DNA from: Nonomuraea muscovyensis
Lineage (GTDB): Bacteria > Actinomycetota > Actinomycetes > Streptosporangiales > Streptosporangiaceae
DNA length: 64,000 bases
NCBI RefSeq assembly: GCF_014207745.1
Contig: NZ_JACHJB010000004.1
Span: 62,001 to 126,000 of the forward strand
Direction of reading: 5' to 3'
Shown: piece after piece, positions 51,131-60,374 of the stretch
How the letters are laid out: each line of letters begins with the position of its first letter
How positions within the stretch are numbered: position 1 is the stretch's first letter
Notes under the pieces: generated by a model
Seen by the model: only the letters and a program-made list of their open reading frames with translations
The model's database searches: none
What the model was told of the DNA's origin: nothing
Position numbers and translations under genes: made by a program

Positions 51131-52018
51131 CAGGGCGATCACGGCGACGCCGTAGGACCTGATCTCCCGCGGGTCGGTGGCGAAGGCCCGCGCCGCCCAG
51201 CGCAGCGCCTCGGCGCGGCGCCCCACGGCGACGCGGGTGAACGCCACCTGGCCGGCCAGCCGGGAGTAGCCCTTGCGGGAGGTGCGGATCTCGGGATAGC
51301 GCTCCAGCAGCCACTGCAGGGCCTCGGCGATGGTGTCCCAGCGCCCGGCGAAGTGGGACTGGCCGTGCATGGCCACGTGCAGGTGCTCGCCGGGCACGTG
51401 CACGATCGGCGCGTACTTGGCGGCCCGCAGCAGCATCTCGTAGTCCTCGCCGTAGCCGCTCGGGATCGTCTCGGAGAACAGCCCCACCTCGTCGCCCACG
51501 AGCGCCGCCCGCCGGGCGAGGAAGCCGGAGGGGTGCATCGCCGGCTGGCGGCCGTCGAGCAGGTCGGTGAACGGCACGCGCTCCTTGTCGAGCGGGATGT
51601 GGCGGGTCCACTCGGGGTGCACGATCAGCGAGCCGCAGGTGGCGAAGACCGCGTCGGGGTGGCGGCGCAGGGCCTCGATCTGCACCCGGACCCGGGTCGG
51701 CAACCAGGTGTCGTCGTCGTCGCAGAAGGCCACCCACTCGACCTCGTCGCCGTGGGTGAGGATGCCGCAGTTGCGGGCGGCCGGCAACCCGCGCTGCCGG
51801 CTGTTGCGGACCACCTTGACCGGCCGGGCCGGGTCGTCGGAGACCAGGTCGGGATCGGGGTCGTTGCCGTCGAAGACGACCACGGTGGCGACCCTGCCGG
51901 GGTAGTCCTGGGCCTCGATCCCCTTGAGCGCCTCTCGCAGCATCTCTGGCCGGTCGCCGCGCGTGCAGACCACGACGCCGACTTCCGGCCAGGAGGAAGA
52001 AACGCCTGATTCCGCCAT
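51068..52018 (-). CDS. family 2 glycosyltransferase
   Basis: The 316-residue enzyme has Val-Gly-Val-Val-Val-Cys-Thr-Arg-Gly-Asp-Arg-Pro at the start, Arg-Gly-Leu-Pro-Ala-Ala-Arg-Asn, the metal motif Cys-Asp-Asp-Asp-Asp and a Tyr-Gly-Glu-Asp-Tyr-Glu catalytic region. ATG 52018 (AGGGTGG eight bases upstream) is preferred to GTG 52030. It is the only gene of the cluster on the minus strand and ends inside the flippase gene. It is divergent from the aminotransferase. Confidence 0.84.
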   Translation of the reverse strand: MAESGVSSSWPEVGVVVCTRGDRPEMLREALKGIEAQDYPGRVATVVVFDGNDPDPDLVSDDPARPVKVVRNSRQRGLPAARNCGILTHGDEVEWVAFCDDDDTWLPTRVRVQIEALRRHPDAVFATCGSLIVHPEWTRHIPLDKERVPFTDLLDGRQPAMHPSGFLARRAALVGDEVGLFSETIPSGYGEDYEMLLRAAKYAPIVHVPGEHLHVAMHGQSHFAGRWDTIAEALQWLLERYPEIRTSRKGYSRLAGQVAFTRVAVGRRAEALRWAARAFATDPREIRSYGVAVIALLRLNPVWVVRRMEARGFGAP

Positions 52019-52117
52019 GGAGATAACCACCCTGGAGACATGAGCGCGATCTGCGCTGGCTGAGGCTTACAGCGTATCGTTCATGGGATGCCGGACACCC
52101 AGCGAGAAGGACATTCG

Positions 52118-53290
52118 ATGCGGCTTCGTGAGGTGGGCGAGGACGCCCTGACCTGGCCGCTGACGCGGCGGACCGGCCGGCCCGGCCTCTATGTCCCCTC
52201 TGCCCGGCTCGGCCTCTACCTCGCCCTGCGCGGGCTGGTGCCGCGGGGGAGCCGGATCCTCATGTCGCCGGTCAACTGCGAGACCGTGTTGTTCGCCGCG
52301 GTCGCCGCCGGTCTGCGTCCCGTCATGGCGCCGGTCTCCCCCGACGACGCCACCATCGACGTCGACCTGGTCGACTGGCGCGGCATCGGCGCCGTGGTCG
52401 CCACCCACATGTACGGGCTGCCCGGTCAGATCGAGCGGCTGGCGGCCGAGTGCGACAGGCGCGGCGTCGTGCTCGTCGAGGACTGCGCCCACGCCTACCT
52501 GACGGAGGTGGACGGGCGGCACGTCGGCACGTTCGGCGCGGCCGGCGCGTTCAGCCTGTCCAAGCACCCGAGGGCCGGGGCGGGTGGCGTGCTGACCGTC
52601 GCCGACGCCGCAACCCGCGACCGGCTGGCCGCGCTGCGCGACGGGCTGCTCACCGCGCCGTCCACGGGCGGCGAGGCGCGCTCGATGCTGGGGCCGCTGC
52701 TGCGCGACGCCGTCTACGCGCTGCGGCTGAGCACGCCGGCCTGGCGGGCGGCCCGCGCGCTGGGCATCGAGGCCACCCACACCAGCGACGACACCCGCGC
52801 CCGCGACCTGGCGGCGACGGCGGCCGAGCACGAGGAGCTGCCGGCGTTCGACCGCTGGATGTCGGTGGGGTCCGGCGGCTACCGCACCGCCCACGGCCCG
52901 CTGCTGCGCCGCTTCGCGGTCAGGCGGCAGCGCACGGCCGAGCGCGAGCGCGAGCGGCGCGTGCGGGGCGTGCGGCTGCTGGCCGAGCTGCCGGTGGTGG
53001 CGCCCTCGGTGCGGCGCTTCGCCGACCAGCCGCTGTTCAGGGTGCCGTTGATCGTCGAGGACCGCGACGCGGCCAAGGCGGCGCTGGAACGGCGCGGCGT
53101 CATCACCACGGCCCTCTACACGCCGCCGCTCGACGACGACTTCGGCCCGGCGCTCGCCGAGCCGGGACCCACGCCCGAGACGGCTCTGTGGTGGACCCGG
53201 CACGTCCTGCCGGTGGACCCGCTCCAGGCCGCCCGCGCGCTGCCGGTGCTGCGCACGCTCGGCGCGCCGGTGCGCCCGGCGATCCGCTGA
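52118..53290 (+). CDS. DegT/DnrJ/EryC1/StrS-type PLP aminotransferase
   Basis: The 390-residue enzyme has Val-Glu-Asp-Cys-Ala-His-Ala for the cofactor ring and Phe-Ser-Leu-Ser-Lys-His-Pro with the PLP lysine, in the order of the DegT family. It makes an amino sugar from a keto sugar nucleotide. ATG 52118 has AGAAGGA upstream; ATG 52088 is possible. No sugar dehydratase is adjacent, so the keto sugar must come from elsewhere. Confidence 0.83.
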   Translation: MRLREVGEDALTWPLTRRTGRPGLYVPSARLGLYLALRGLVPRGSRILMSPVNCETVLFAAVAAGLRPVMAPVSPDDATIDVDLVDWRGIGAVVATHMYGLPGQIERLAAECDRRGVVLVEDCAHAYLTEVDGRHVGTFGAAGAFSLSKHPRAGAGGVLTVADAATRDRLAALRDGLLTAPSTGGEARSMLGPLLRDAVYALRLSTPAWRAARALGIEATHTSDDTRARDLAATAAEHEELPAFDRWMSVGSGGYRTAHGPLLRRFAVRRQRTAERERERRVRGVRLLAELPVVAPSVRRFADQPLFRVPLIVEDRDAAKAALERRGVITTALYTPPLDDDFGPALAEPGPTPETALWWTRHVLPVDPLQAARALPVLRTLGAPVRPAIR

Positions 53291-53376
53291 CGCGAGATAC
53301 ATCAACTTTATAGTTGCCCGCATACACTCTAGTCGCCGAGCGTGACCGACGGCGGGCGAAGATCACGGAGAGCCAC

Positions 53377-54462
53377 ATGCCGCAGGAGACCGGGGGCAAG
53401 CACGCCGTCCCTCGCAAAAGCCGTCGCAAGCTGTGGGCCGTGCTGGCCGGGTTCTCGGTGCTGGTGGCCGGAGGGGCCGTGGTCTACGTCGCCGCCAGGC
53501 CCGACAGGGAGGCGGTCGCGCAGGGGGCGGCGGTTCCGCGGCGGCCCTGCTCGGCGCCGGCCACACTGAGGCTGGGGCCCGCGTGCGGCGCCTGGTGGGG
53601 GATCTACACCCCGCCCGTGCAGGGCAGCATGCTCACCTCGGTGTCCGGCCTGGAGCGGCAGGTCGGACGGACGTTCGACATCGTGTTCACCTACCACGAC
53701 ATGTCCGAGTCGCGTAACGGCATGATGCTCCGCGACGACGAGCCCGAACTGGGCCGCGACCGGCTGCTGCTGCTCGGCTGGGAGTCCGAGCGCTGGGAGA
53801 GCGGCGACAGCATCCCGTGGCAGGCCATCGCCCGCGGCGAGGCCGACGCGAGCGTCATCGACCCGCAGGCGCAGCGGATCAAGGCGTACGGCAAGCCGGT
53901 GCTCGTCGGCTTCGACGGCGAGATGGAGCTGCGGCCCGACAGCGGCACCCCGGCCGAGTACATCGCGGCCTACCGGCACATCGTCCACAGGTTCAGGGAG
54001 CTCGGGGTCACCAACGTGGCGTGGGTGTGGGGCGTCACCGGCTACTACCCCTACCGCAACCGGTGGAAGGCGTTCTACCCGGGCGACGCCTACGTCGACT
54101 GGGTCAGCTACGACCCCTACAACTTCGCCCGCTGCCGCAACGCCGCCTGGCAGAGCTTCGAGGACACCATCGAGCCCACCTACGACTGGCTCATGAGCAA
54201 CGGGTTCGGCCGCAAGCCGTTCATCCTGAGCGAGTACGGCACCGAGACCGACCCGAAGGACCCCGACGCGCGCGGCCGGTGGTACGAGGACGTCCCCGGG
54301 GTGCTGGAGGACCTGCCGAACATCAAGGCCGTCGTCCAGTGGAACGCTGTAGACGACAACAAGTGCGACTTCACGCTCACCGGCCCCGGCACCCTGGCCA
54401 CCTTCGCCGAGGCGGGCAGGGCGCCGTACGTTCGCAGGGACCTGCCGAAGACGCCGGCCTGA
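53377..54462 (+). CDS. secreted or anchored glycoside hydrolase (GH26-like)
   Basis: The 361-residue protein has a basic start and one hydrophobic helix (about 18-40), then a TIM-barrel-like domain. The conserved strand ends Trp-Val-Trp-Gly-Val and Ile-Leu-Ser-Glu-Tyr-Gly-Thr-Glu place the nucleophile Glu; the acid/base residue is probably the Glu of Gly-Phe-Asp-Gly-Glu-Met. The layout resembles GH26 mannanase-type enzymes. CGGAGAG precedes ATG 53377. It probably trims or releases the cluster's glycan outside the cell. Confidence 0.75.
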   Translation: MPQETGGKHAVPRKSRRKLWAVLAGFSVLVAGGAVVYVAARPDREAVAQGAAVPRRPCSAPATLRLGPACGAWWGIYTPPVQGSMLTSVSGLERQVGRTFDIVFTYHDMSESRNGMMLRDDEPELGRDRLLLLGWESERWESGDSIPWQAIARGEADASVIDPQAQRIKAYGKPVLVGFDGEMELRPDSGTPAEYIAAYRHIVHRFRELGVTNVAWVWGVTGYYPYRNRWKAFYPGDAYVDWVSYDPYNFARCRNAAWQSFEDTIEPTYDWLMSNGFGRKPFILSEYGTETDPKDPDARGRWYEDVPGVLEDLPNIKAVVQWNAVDDNKCDFTLTGPGTLATFAEAGRAPYVRRDLPKTPA

Positions 54463-54607
54463 GGCGACATCCGCCGCGCCAGATATGACGAAGTATTTGG
54501 GGATTCGCACCGTTAAGCCTGATCATGAGGCATGCGTTGGGACCTTCGATACCGAGTAAAGTCACAGGCAGTCAGCACGCAGGGCCACGCCAGCGAAAGG
54601 TAAACCG

Positions 54608-57600
54608 GTGGAGGGCAGGAACACCGACGAGGTGACCGACGACTCGGCCACCAGGGCCATCCGGCTACCGCGCGGCCCCCTCTCCCCTCCCGACGAGCCA
54701 CCGGACGCCGAGGATGGCGACGGGTCGGAGACGATCCAGGTGCTCCGCGTGCCCGCCCGATCCGATCGCGACGACGCCGGGCCCGCGGCTGCCGACGACG
54801 CCTCTTCGGACGAGGGCGACGCGGCCGACATCGATGCCGACCGCACGCTGCCCGCGCGTCCCCTGCCCGTCCGGACCGTCCCCGCCGGCGATGGCGCCGG
54901 ATCCCGGGCCGATGACCACGACGCGGACGACACGACCCAGGAGGCCGCCGGCACGGACACCGCCGAGAGCGGTGATGCCGTGGACGGTGCGGAGGCGTCC
55001 CCGAGCGAGGACGTGACGGCGACCCAGGTGTGGGCCTTAGCGGACGTCCGGCGACTCCTGGACAAGGCCGCGAAGACGACACCGGACACCACACCGCCCA
55101 GCGCTTCCGGCAGCACGACGGCCACGACGGCGGACGCGGACACCTCGGACAGCACCGCAGGCAGCGCATCGGGCAGCGGGGCGGACACGACGGCCAGCGC
55201 AGAGCCGGACACTGCGGCGGACGTCGCCGTGCCGGGAGGCGTGGCGGAGGTCGCCGCTCCCGAGGGCGTGGCGGAGGCCGAGGACGACGCCACCTACACC
55301 CGTCCGATCCCCAAGATCACCCTCAGGAAGGAGGAGCCCGCCCCGGAGGCCGCCGGCGCCGAGCCCGCCGTCCCCGACGAGCTCCCCTCTGCCCTGCGGG
55401 AGACTCCCACGCTCTCGGTGGTCATCGTGACCGGCGAGGTGGCCGCGTGGCACAACCTGCGGGTCACGCTCGCCTCGATGCGCGCCCAGCAGGCACCCCC
55501 CGAGCAGATCATCGTCGTCGTCGACCACTGTCCCGAGCTGGCCGAACTGGCCCGGTCCGCGCTCGACGGCGTCGTCGTGCTGCACAACGAGGGCCACCGG
55601 GGCGTGGCCGCGGCCCGCAACCTCGGCCTGTCGGCGGCCACCGGCGACGTGGTGGCCTTCCACGACGACGAGACCGCCGCCGAGCCCGACTGGTCGGCCT
55701 GCCTGCTGGAGGCGTTCGCCGACCGTCACGTGCTGGCCGTCCGGAGCAACCTGACCCTGCGCTGGGTGTCGGGGCGGCCCACGTGGTTCCCCGAGGAACT
55801 GACCTGGCTCATGGGCGACTCGTGCACGGGCTCGCCCGAGGAGGGCGAGCCGCTGTCCGACCTGTACGGCGCGGGCCTGGCGTTCCGGCGCGAGGCGCTG
55901 GAGGCGGCCGGCGGGTTCCCCGAGGACCTGGACCACCAGGCCGGCAACGTGCTGGCCGAGCCGCCCGGCGGCGTCAAGGCCGAGCTGTGGCACCGGCTGC
56001 GCGACCGGCATCCGAACGGCAAGGTCGTCTACGAGCCGGCGGCCAACGTCCGCTCCGGCATCTCCGCCCGGCGCGCCACCCGTGGCTACGTGCTGGCCCG
56101 CTGCGTCGCCGAGGGCAAGTCGCTGGCCGCCGTGCCGCAGCGCGACCGGGGCCGCAGGGAGCTGAGCAACCACCTGGCGCAGGTGAAGGCCTCGCTGCCG
56201 CGGACGGCGTTCCACGCGATCACGCTGACCGGTCCCAACAACGTCAAGCCGTGGCAGGCGCTGCTGACCCGGCTGATGGCGATGGTCGCCACGCTCTTCG
56301 GCTACCTGAGCGGCCGCCTCGACTCCACGCGCACCGACCACATCCCGCAGGCCAGCAACCTGACGTGGTTCATCGCGCGGACCGCGCTGCCGGTCTCCAC
56401 CATCCTGTGGGGACTGTCGCTGCGCGCGGTCAACCTCGACGAGATGACCGACCTGGGGTTGCTGACGGTCCTGCCGGCCACCTTCTGGGTGGCGATAGGG
56501 CTCATGGTCATCGGGTTCGTCGCCCTGCTCGGCGACCGGCACGCGCTGGAGCTGTGGCACGCCGGCTACGTGCTGATCCTCATCGCCGTGCTGCACGCCA
56601 CGCCCAGCCTGCTCTATCCCACGCTGCGCTACTCGTGGGCGTGGAAACACGTGTCGGTCATCGACTACCTGATACGACACGGGGCGACCGATCCCGGCAA
56701 CGGGCCGCTGTCGGCCTACCACCAGTGGCCCGGCTTCTTCTCGTTCTTCGCGCTGATGACCGAGACCGCCGGGCTGGACAACGCGGTCGACATCGCCAAG
56801 TGGGGGCCGCTGGCGTTCAACGTGGCCACCCTGCTGCCGCTGCTGCTGCTGTTCCGCACGGTGACCCGGGACCGGCAGCTCATCTGGGGCGCGATCTGGG
56901 TCTACTTCTCCTGCTCGTGGGTCGGCCAGGACTACTTCTCGCCGCAGGCGACCACGCTGGCGCTCTACCTGATCGTGCTGGCGGTGGTGGTGCGGCGCTT
57001 CCGGCGGGGGCCGATCCGGGCCGGTGCCGACCCCGACGGGCTGGCCGCCGAGCCGCCGCCCATGACCTCGACCTTCGCCCGGCTGACGTGGACGCTGCTG
57101 CTCGTCGTCCCGATCGCCGCCATCGCCTCCTCGCACCAGCTCACCCCGCTCATGCTGGTCGCGACGCTGGCCTTCCTGTTCGTGCTGCGCAGGTACCGCA
57201 ACCTCGGCATCCTGCTGCTGAGCGCCGCCCTGGCCGGCGGGTGGGCGGTCGGCATCGCGTGGAGCCTGCTGGAGAGCAAGCTCAACTACATCATCGAGTC
57301 GCTGGGCGACGCCCAGTCCAACCTCAACGCGGGGCTCGTCGCACTCGGCGACGTCGCGCCGGGCCAGGTGATCGTGGCCTACGCCGACCGGGCCCTGTCG
57401 GGCGGGCTGTGGCTGCTGGCCATCGCCGGCGCCGTCCTGCGCAGGCGATGGCTGCGCAGGCCCGGCCTGCCGCTGCTGATGATCGGGCTGAGCCCGCTGG
57501 TGTTCCTGGCGGCCGGCAGCTACGGCGGCGAGATCATCTTCCGCGTCTACCTGTTCACGCTGCCTCTCACGGCGTTCCTGGCGGCGTCGGTGTTCCTGCC

Positions 57601-58138
57601 CAACCGCCGCGCGTGGGTGAGGGTGACGGTCCTGCCGGTCGTGCTGCTGCTCATGGTCGGGGGCTTCTTCTTCGGCAACTACGGCAAGGAGCAGAGCAAC
57701 TACTTCACGCTGGACGAGGTGCGGCTGGTCAAGCAGCTCCACCGGATCGCGCCGGAGAACTCCCTGATCGTGGCGCCCACGTTCTACCTGCCGGGCGCGT
57801 ACGACGACTACGAAAGGTTCGACCAGCTCTGGCTGGACGAGCTGCCCCCCTCGCGCACGGCGGTGCCCAACCTGCCCGCGTACGTGCCGACCCTGGCGGA
57901 GTTCGTGCGGAAGCCGACGCCCTCGCTCGTCAGCCTCATGTCGAAGATCCCGCCGGGGGCCAAGGGCTACCTGGTGCTCAACCGGGCGCAACGGCCGGCG
58001 ACGGAGACGGCGGGCATCCTGCCGAAGGGCACCATCGACCGGCTCAAGCGCGAGGTGGAGACCAGCGGCCGCTTCAAGCTCGTGCTGAGCAGTGCCGGCG
58101 GGGTCGTCTACGAGCTGCTTCCTGCGAGGAAAAAATGA
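54608..58138 (+). CDS. glycosyltransferase fused to a large multispanning membrane domain
   Basis: The 1176-residue protein has a disordered acidic start (about 1-260, Asp/Glu/Thr-rich). A family 2 glycosyltransferase domain follows (about 270-520; metal motif His-Asp-Asp-Glu where relatives have Asp-Asp-Asp). About eleven membrane helices (about 585-1040) and an extracellular C-terminal domain end it. The membrane part resembles polymerases or lipid-sugar-dependent transferases. Fused synthesis and membrane steps in one chain suggest the assembly enzyme of the cluster. GTG 54608 has AAAGG upstream. It overlaps the next gene by ATGA. Confidence 0.75.
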   Translation: MEGRNTDEVTDDSATRAIRLPRGPLSPPDEPPDAEDGDGSETIQVLRVPARSDRDDAGPAAADDASSDEGDAADIDADRTLPARPLPVRTVPAGDGAGSRADDHDADDTTQEAAGTDTAESGDAVDGAEASPSEDVTATQVWALADVRRLLDKAAKTTPDTTPPSASGSTTATTADADTSDSTAGSASGSGADTTASAEPDTAADVAVPGGVAEVAAPEGVAEAEDDATYTRPIPKITLRKEEPAPEAAGAEPAVPDELPSALRETPTLSVVIVTGEVAAWHNLRVTLASMRAQQAPPEQIIVVVDHCPELAELARSALDGVVVLHNEGHRGVAAARNLGLSAATGDVVAFHDDETAAEPDWSACLLEAFADRHVLAVRSNLTLRWVSGRPTWFPEELTWLMGDSCTGSPEEGEPLSDLYGAGLAFRREALEAAGGFPEDLDHQAGNVLAEPPGGVKAELWHRLRDRHPNGKVVYEPAANVRSGISARRATRGYVLARCVAEGKSLAAVPQRDRGRRELSNHLAQVKASLPRTAFHAITLTGPNNVKPWQALLTRLMAMVATLFGYLSGRLDSTRTDHIPQASNLTWFIARTALPVSTILWGLSLRAVNLDEMTDLGLLTVLPATFWVAIGLMVIGFVALLGDRHALELWHAGYVLILIAVLHATPSLLYPTLRYSWAWKHVSVIDYLIRHGATDPGNGPLSAYHQWPGFFSFFALMTETAGLDNAVDIAKWGPLAFNVATLLPLLLLFRTVTRDRQLIWGAIWVYFSCSWVGQDYFSPQATTLALYLIVLAVVVRRFRRGPIRAGADPDGLAAEPPPMTSTFARLTWTLLLVVPIAAIASSHQLTPLMLVATLAFLFVLRRYRNLGILLLSAALAGGWAVGIAWSLLESKLNYIIESLGDAQSNLNAGLVALGDVAPGQVIVAYADRALSGGLWLLAIAGAVLRRRWLRRPGLPLLMIGLSPLVFLAAGSYGGEIIFRVYLFTLPLTAFLAASVFLPNRRAWVRVTVLPVVLLLMVGGFFFGNYGKEQSNYFTLDEVRLVKQLHRIAPENSLIVAPTFYLPGAYDDYERFDQLWLDELPPSRTAVPNLPAYVPTLAEFVRKPTPSLVSLMSKIPPGAKGYLVLNRAQRPATETAGILPKGTIDRLKREVETSGRFKLVLSSAGGVVYELLPARKK

Positions 58139-58551
58139 TGTTCTCACGGGTGTCGCTGCTGCTCCTGGCCACCTCGGGCTGGCTCGCGGTCCTGGTGACC
58201 GAGGCCGCGCCCGGGTCCGCCCTGCGGGTGGTCACGACGATCGTGTTCCTGCTGGTGTGCCCGGGGGCGGCCGTGATCGGGCTGGTGCGGCCGCTGCTCG
58301 GGCGGCGGGACCACACCGGTGACGCCATGGAGAGCGGAGCGCTGGCGCTGGCCATCAGCATCGGGCTCGGGATGATCGTCAGCGAGATCTACTTCCTGAC
58401 GGCGACGTTCACCATGTCCCGCACGCTGATCACGCTCGCCGCCCTCACCTCGGCGGCGGCGCTCGGCGCGCTGGTGACGAGCCGGCGCGCGCACCGCGCG
58501 CCGGCGCCCCGCCGCAGCGTCAGCCGCCGCCGCGAGCCCCAGGACTGGTAG
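58135..58551 (+). CDS. 138-residue membrane protein coupled to the fusion enzyme
   Basis: Four helices (about residues 6-23, 32-52, 70-89 and 98-116) are followed by a basic Arg-rich tail. ATG 58135 overlaps the upstream stop. It is probably a subunit of the membrane polymerase-like protein. No named family is recognised. Confidence 0.65.
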   Translation: MMFSRVSLLLLATSGWLAVLVTEAAPGSALRVVTTIVFLLVCPGAAVIGLVRPLLGRRDHTGDAMESGALALAISIGLGMIVSEIYFLTATFTMSRTLITLAALTSAAALGALVTSRRAHRAPAPRRSVSRRREPQDW

Positions 58552-58560
58552 CCGCCGGGG

Positions 58561-59331
58561 TCAGCCGCTCGTGGTGCCGTGCACCTCTTCGGGGGGCCGC
58601 TGGCCGCCGGCCGGGCCCGGGACGCCCGCGAACCGGTACGGCACGGGCAACCTGCCCGGCTGCACCACGAGGACGGCACCCGGCTCCTCGGCGTAGAAGG
58701 CCGACTCCACGGCGGCGGCCACGTCCTCGGCCGTCAGCAGCGGGAACCCCGCGCCGCGGAACGTCTCACGCATCTCCGACACCAGTGGCGTGTCGGTGAA
58801 GCCAGGGCAGACCGCGCCGATGCGGATGCCGTCGGCGGCGAGCGGCTGGGCCAGCGCGCGCACCAGTCCCACCACGGCGTGCTTGGTCATCGTGTAGACC
58901 GGGTCGCCGTCGTAGCCGACCAGCCCGGCGAGTGACGCCGTCACCACGATCGCGCCGCCGCCCGACCGGCGCAGCGCGGGCAGCGCCGCCGCGACGCCGA
59001 ACACGACGCCGTCCATGTTCACGCCGACCGCCCGGCGGTAGCGCTCCGGGTCGAAGGCGGACAGGTCGACGCCGCTGACGATCCCGGCGTTCAGGTGGAC
59101 CAGGTCGAGCCGCCCGTAGGTCTCCAGGGCGAGGGCGACGGCCCGCTCCGACGTCTCGCGCTCGGTGACGTCGCCCGTCAGCGCCGTGCCGCCGAGCTCC
59201 TTGGCCAGCCGCTCGACGGCGTCGTGGTCGAGGTCGACCAGGACGCACCGTGCCCCGCCGTCGGCCAGCCGGTGGGCCGTGGCGGCCCCGATCCCGCTGG
59301 CCGCGCCGGTGATCAACGCCACTGAGCTCAT
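58561..59331 (-). CDS. short-chain dehydrogenase/reductase
   Basis: The 256-residue SDR has Thr-Gly-Ala-Ala-Ser-Gly-Ile-Gly (8-15), Asn-Ala-Gly near 81, and Tyr-Thr-Met-Thr-Lys for catalysis. It uses NAD(P). The stop codon of the upstream phosphotransferase overlaps its start (ATGA), so the two work together. Relatives next to this phosphotransferase type occur in acyl-CoA degradation gene sets. Confidence 0.86.
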   Translation of the reverse strand: MSSVALITGAASGIGAATAHRLADGGARCVLVDLDHDAVERLAKELGGTALTGDVTERETSERAVALALETYGRLDLVHLNAGIVSGVDLSAFDPERYRRAVGVNMDGVVFGVAAALPALRRSGGGAIVVTASLAGLVGYDGDPVYTMTKHAVVGLVRALAQPLAADGIRIGAVCPGFTDTPLVSEMRETFRGAGFPLLTAEDVAAAVESAFYAEEPGAVLVVQPGRLPVPYRFAGVPGPAGGQRPPEEVHGTTSG

Positions 59332-60365
59332 GGGGCCTCCTGGTCGAGCATGCGGTGGGCACGGGCGATCAGAGTGGGCACGGCGGCGCCGATGCCGTCG
59401 AATCCCTCCCCCACGGTCTTACCCTGCCGGAAGCGGGCGTGGATACCCTCCACGATCACGGCGAGCTTGAAGTTGCCGAACGCCACGTAGAAGCCCAGGT
59501 CGGCGATGTCACGGCCGGACACCTTGGCGTAGTGGGCGGCGAACTCGGCGGCGTTGAGGAAGCCGGGCGCGAGCGTCACGTCGCCGGCGACGGGCAGGCC
59601 GGCGCGCTCGTCGTCGCCGGGATCCTGCCAGTAGGTGAGGGTGAGGCCCAGGTCGGCCAGGGGATCGCCGAGGGTGGACATCTCCCAGTCGACCACGGCC
59701 AGGATCTCCGGCGGCTCGGCGGTCAGGCGCACCAGCGTGTTGTCCAGCCGGTAGTCGCCGTGGACGAGGGTGCTCGCGGACGTGGCGGGCATGCGTCGGC
59801 GCAGCCGGGCGACCAGGCGGTCGTACTCGGGCAGGTCGGCGGTCTTCGACCGTTCCCACTGCTGTTCCCAGCGCTGGAGCTGGCGGGCGAGGTAGCCCTC
59901 GGGGCGGCCGAAGTCGGCCAGGCCCGCCTGCCGGTAGTCGACGTCGTGGATGGCGGCGAGGACCTCGGCGAGCCGTTCGGCCAGCCGCCGCGCCCGCTCG
60001 GGCGGCAGGTCGCCGAGCTGCTCCTTCGCGAGAACGGCCGTCCCGGCCACGTGGCCCATGACGTAGAACGGCGCGCCGACGACGTCCTCGTCGGCGCAGA
60101 AGGCCAGGGCGGGCGGGACCGGCACGGGCGTGCCGGCCAGGGCGGAGATGACCCGCCACTCGCGCCGCATGTCATGCGCCGTCGGCAGCACGTGACCGAG
60201 CGGCGGGCGGCGCAGCACGACGGGCTGCTCGCTCGCCTCCACGAGGTAGGTGAGGTTCGACTTCCCGCCGGAGATCAGCGACACCCCCAGGGGCTCGCCC
60301 GCGCTCGGGACGTGCGCGGCCAGCCACGCGGCCAGCCGGGGCCAGTCAATGCCGGGTACGGTCAT
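59328..60365 (-). CDS. aminoglycoside-phosphotransferase-like (APH/FadE-associated) kinase
   Basis: The 345-residue protein has the APH fold: Ser-Gly-Gly-Lys-Ser-Asn nucleotide loop near 32-37, Leu-Val-His-Gly-Asp-Tyr-Arg-Leu-Asp-Asn catalytic loop near 200, and Val-Asp-Trp-Glu metal motif near 225. This subgroup is often found with acyl-CoA dehydrogenases and SDRs and may phosphorylate a hydroxyacyl intermediate. True antibiotic resistance is unlikely. It is coupled to the SDR by a four-base overlap. Confidence 0.83.
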   Translation of the reverse strand: MTVPGIDWPRLAAWLAAHVPSAGEPLGVSLISGGKSNLTYLVEASEQPVVLRRPPLGHVLPTAHDMRREWRVISALAGTPVPVPPALAFCADEDVVGAPFYVMGHVAGTAVLAKEQLGDLPPERARRLAERLAEVLAAIHDVDYRQAGLADFGRPEGYLARQLQRWEQQWERSKTADLPEYDRLVARLRRRMPATSASTLVHGDYRLDNTLVRLTAEPPEILAVVDWEMSTLGDPLADLGLTLTYWQDPGDDERAGLPVAGDVTLAPGFLNAAEFAAHYAKVSGRDIADLGFYVAFGNFKLAVIVEGIHARFRQGKTVGEGFDGIGAAVPTLIARAHRMLDQEAP

Positions 60366-60374
60366 GGGACCACA

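Noticed and set aside
55037..58147. 1036-residue minus-strand open frame
   Set aside because: Antisense to the glycosyltransferase fusion, rich in His/Arg/Gln/Gly as expected for a shadow in third-position GC.
59328..60365. Aminoglycoside resistance gene
   Set aside because: The APH fold is shared by many metabolic kinases; coupling to an SDR points to metabolism.
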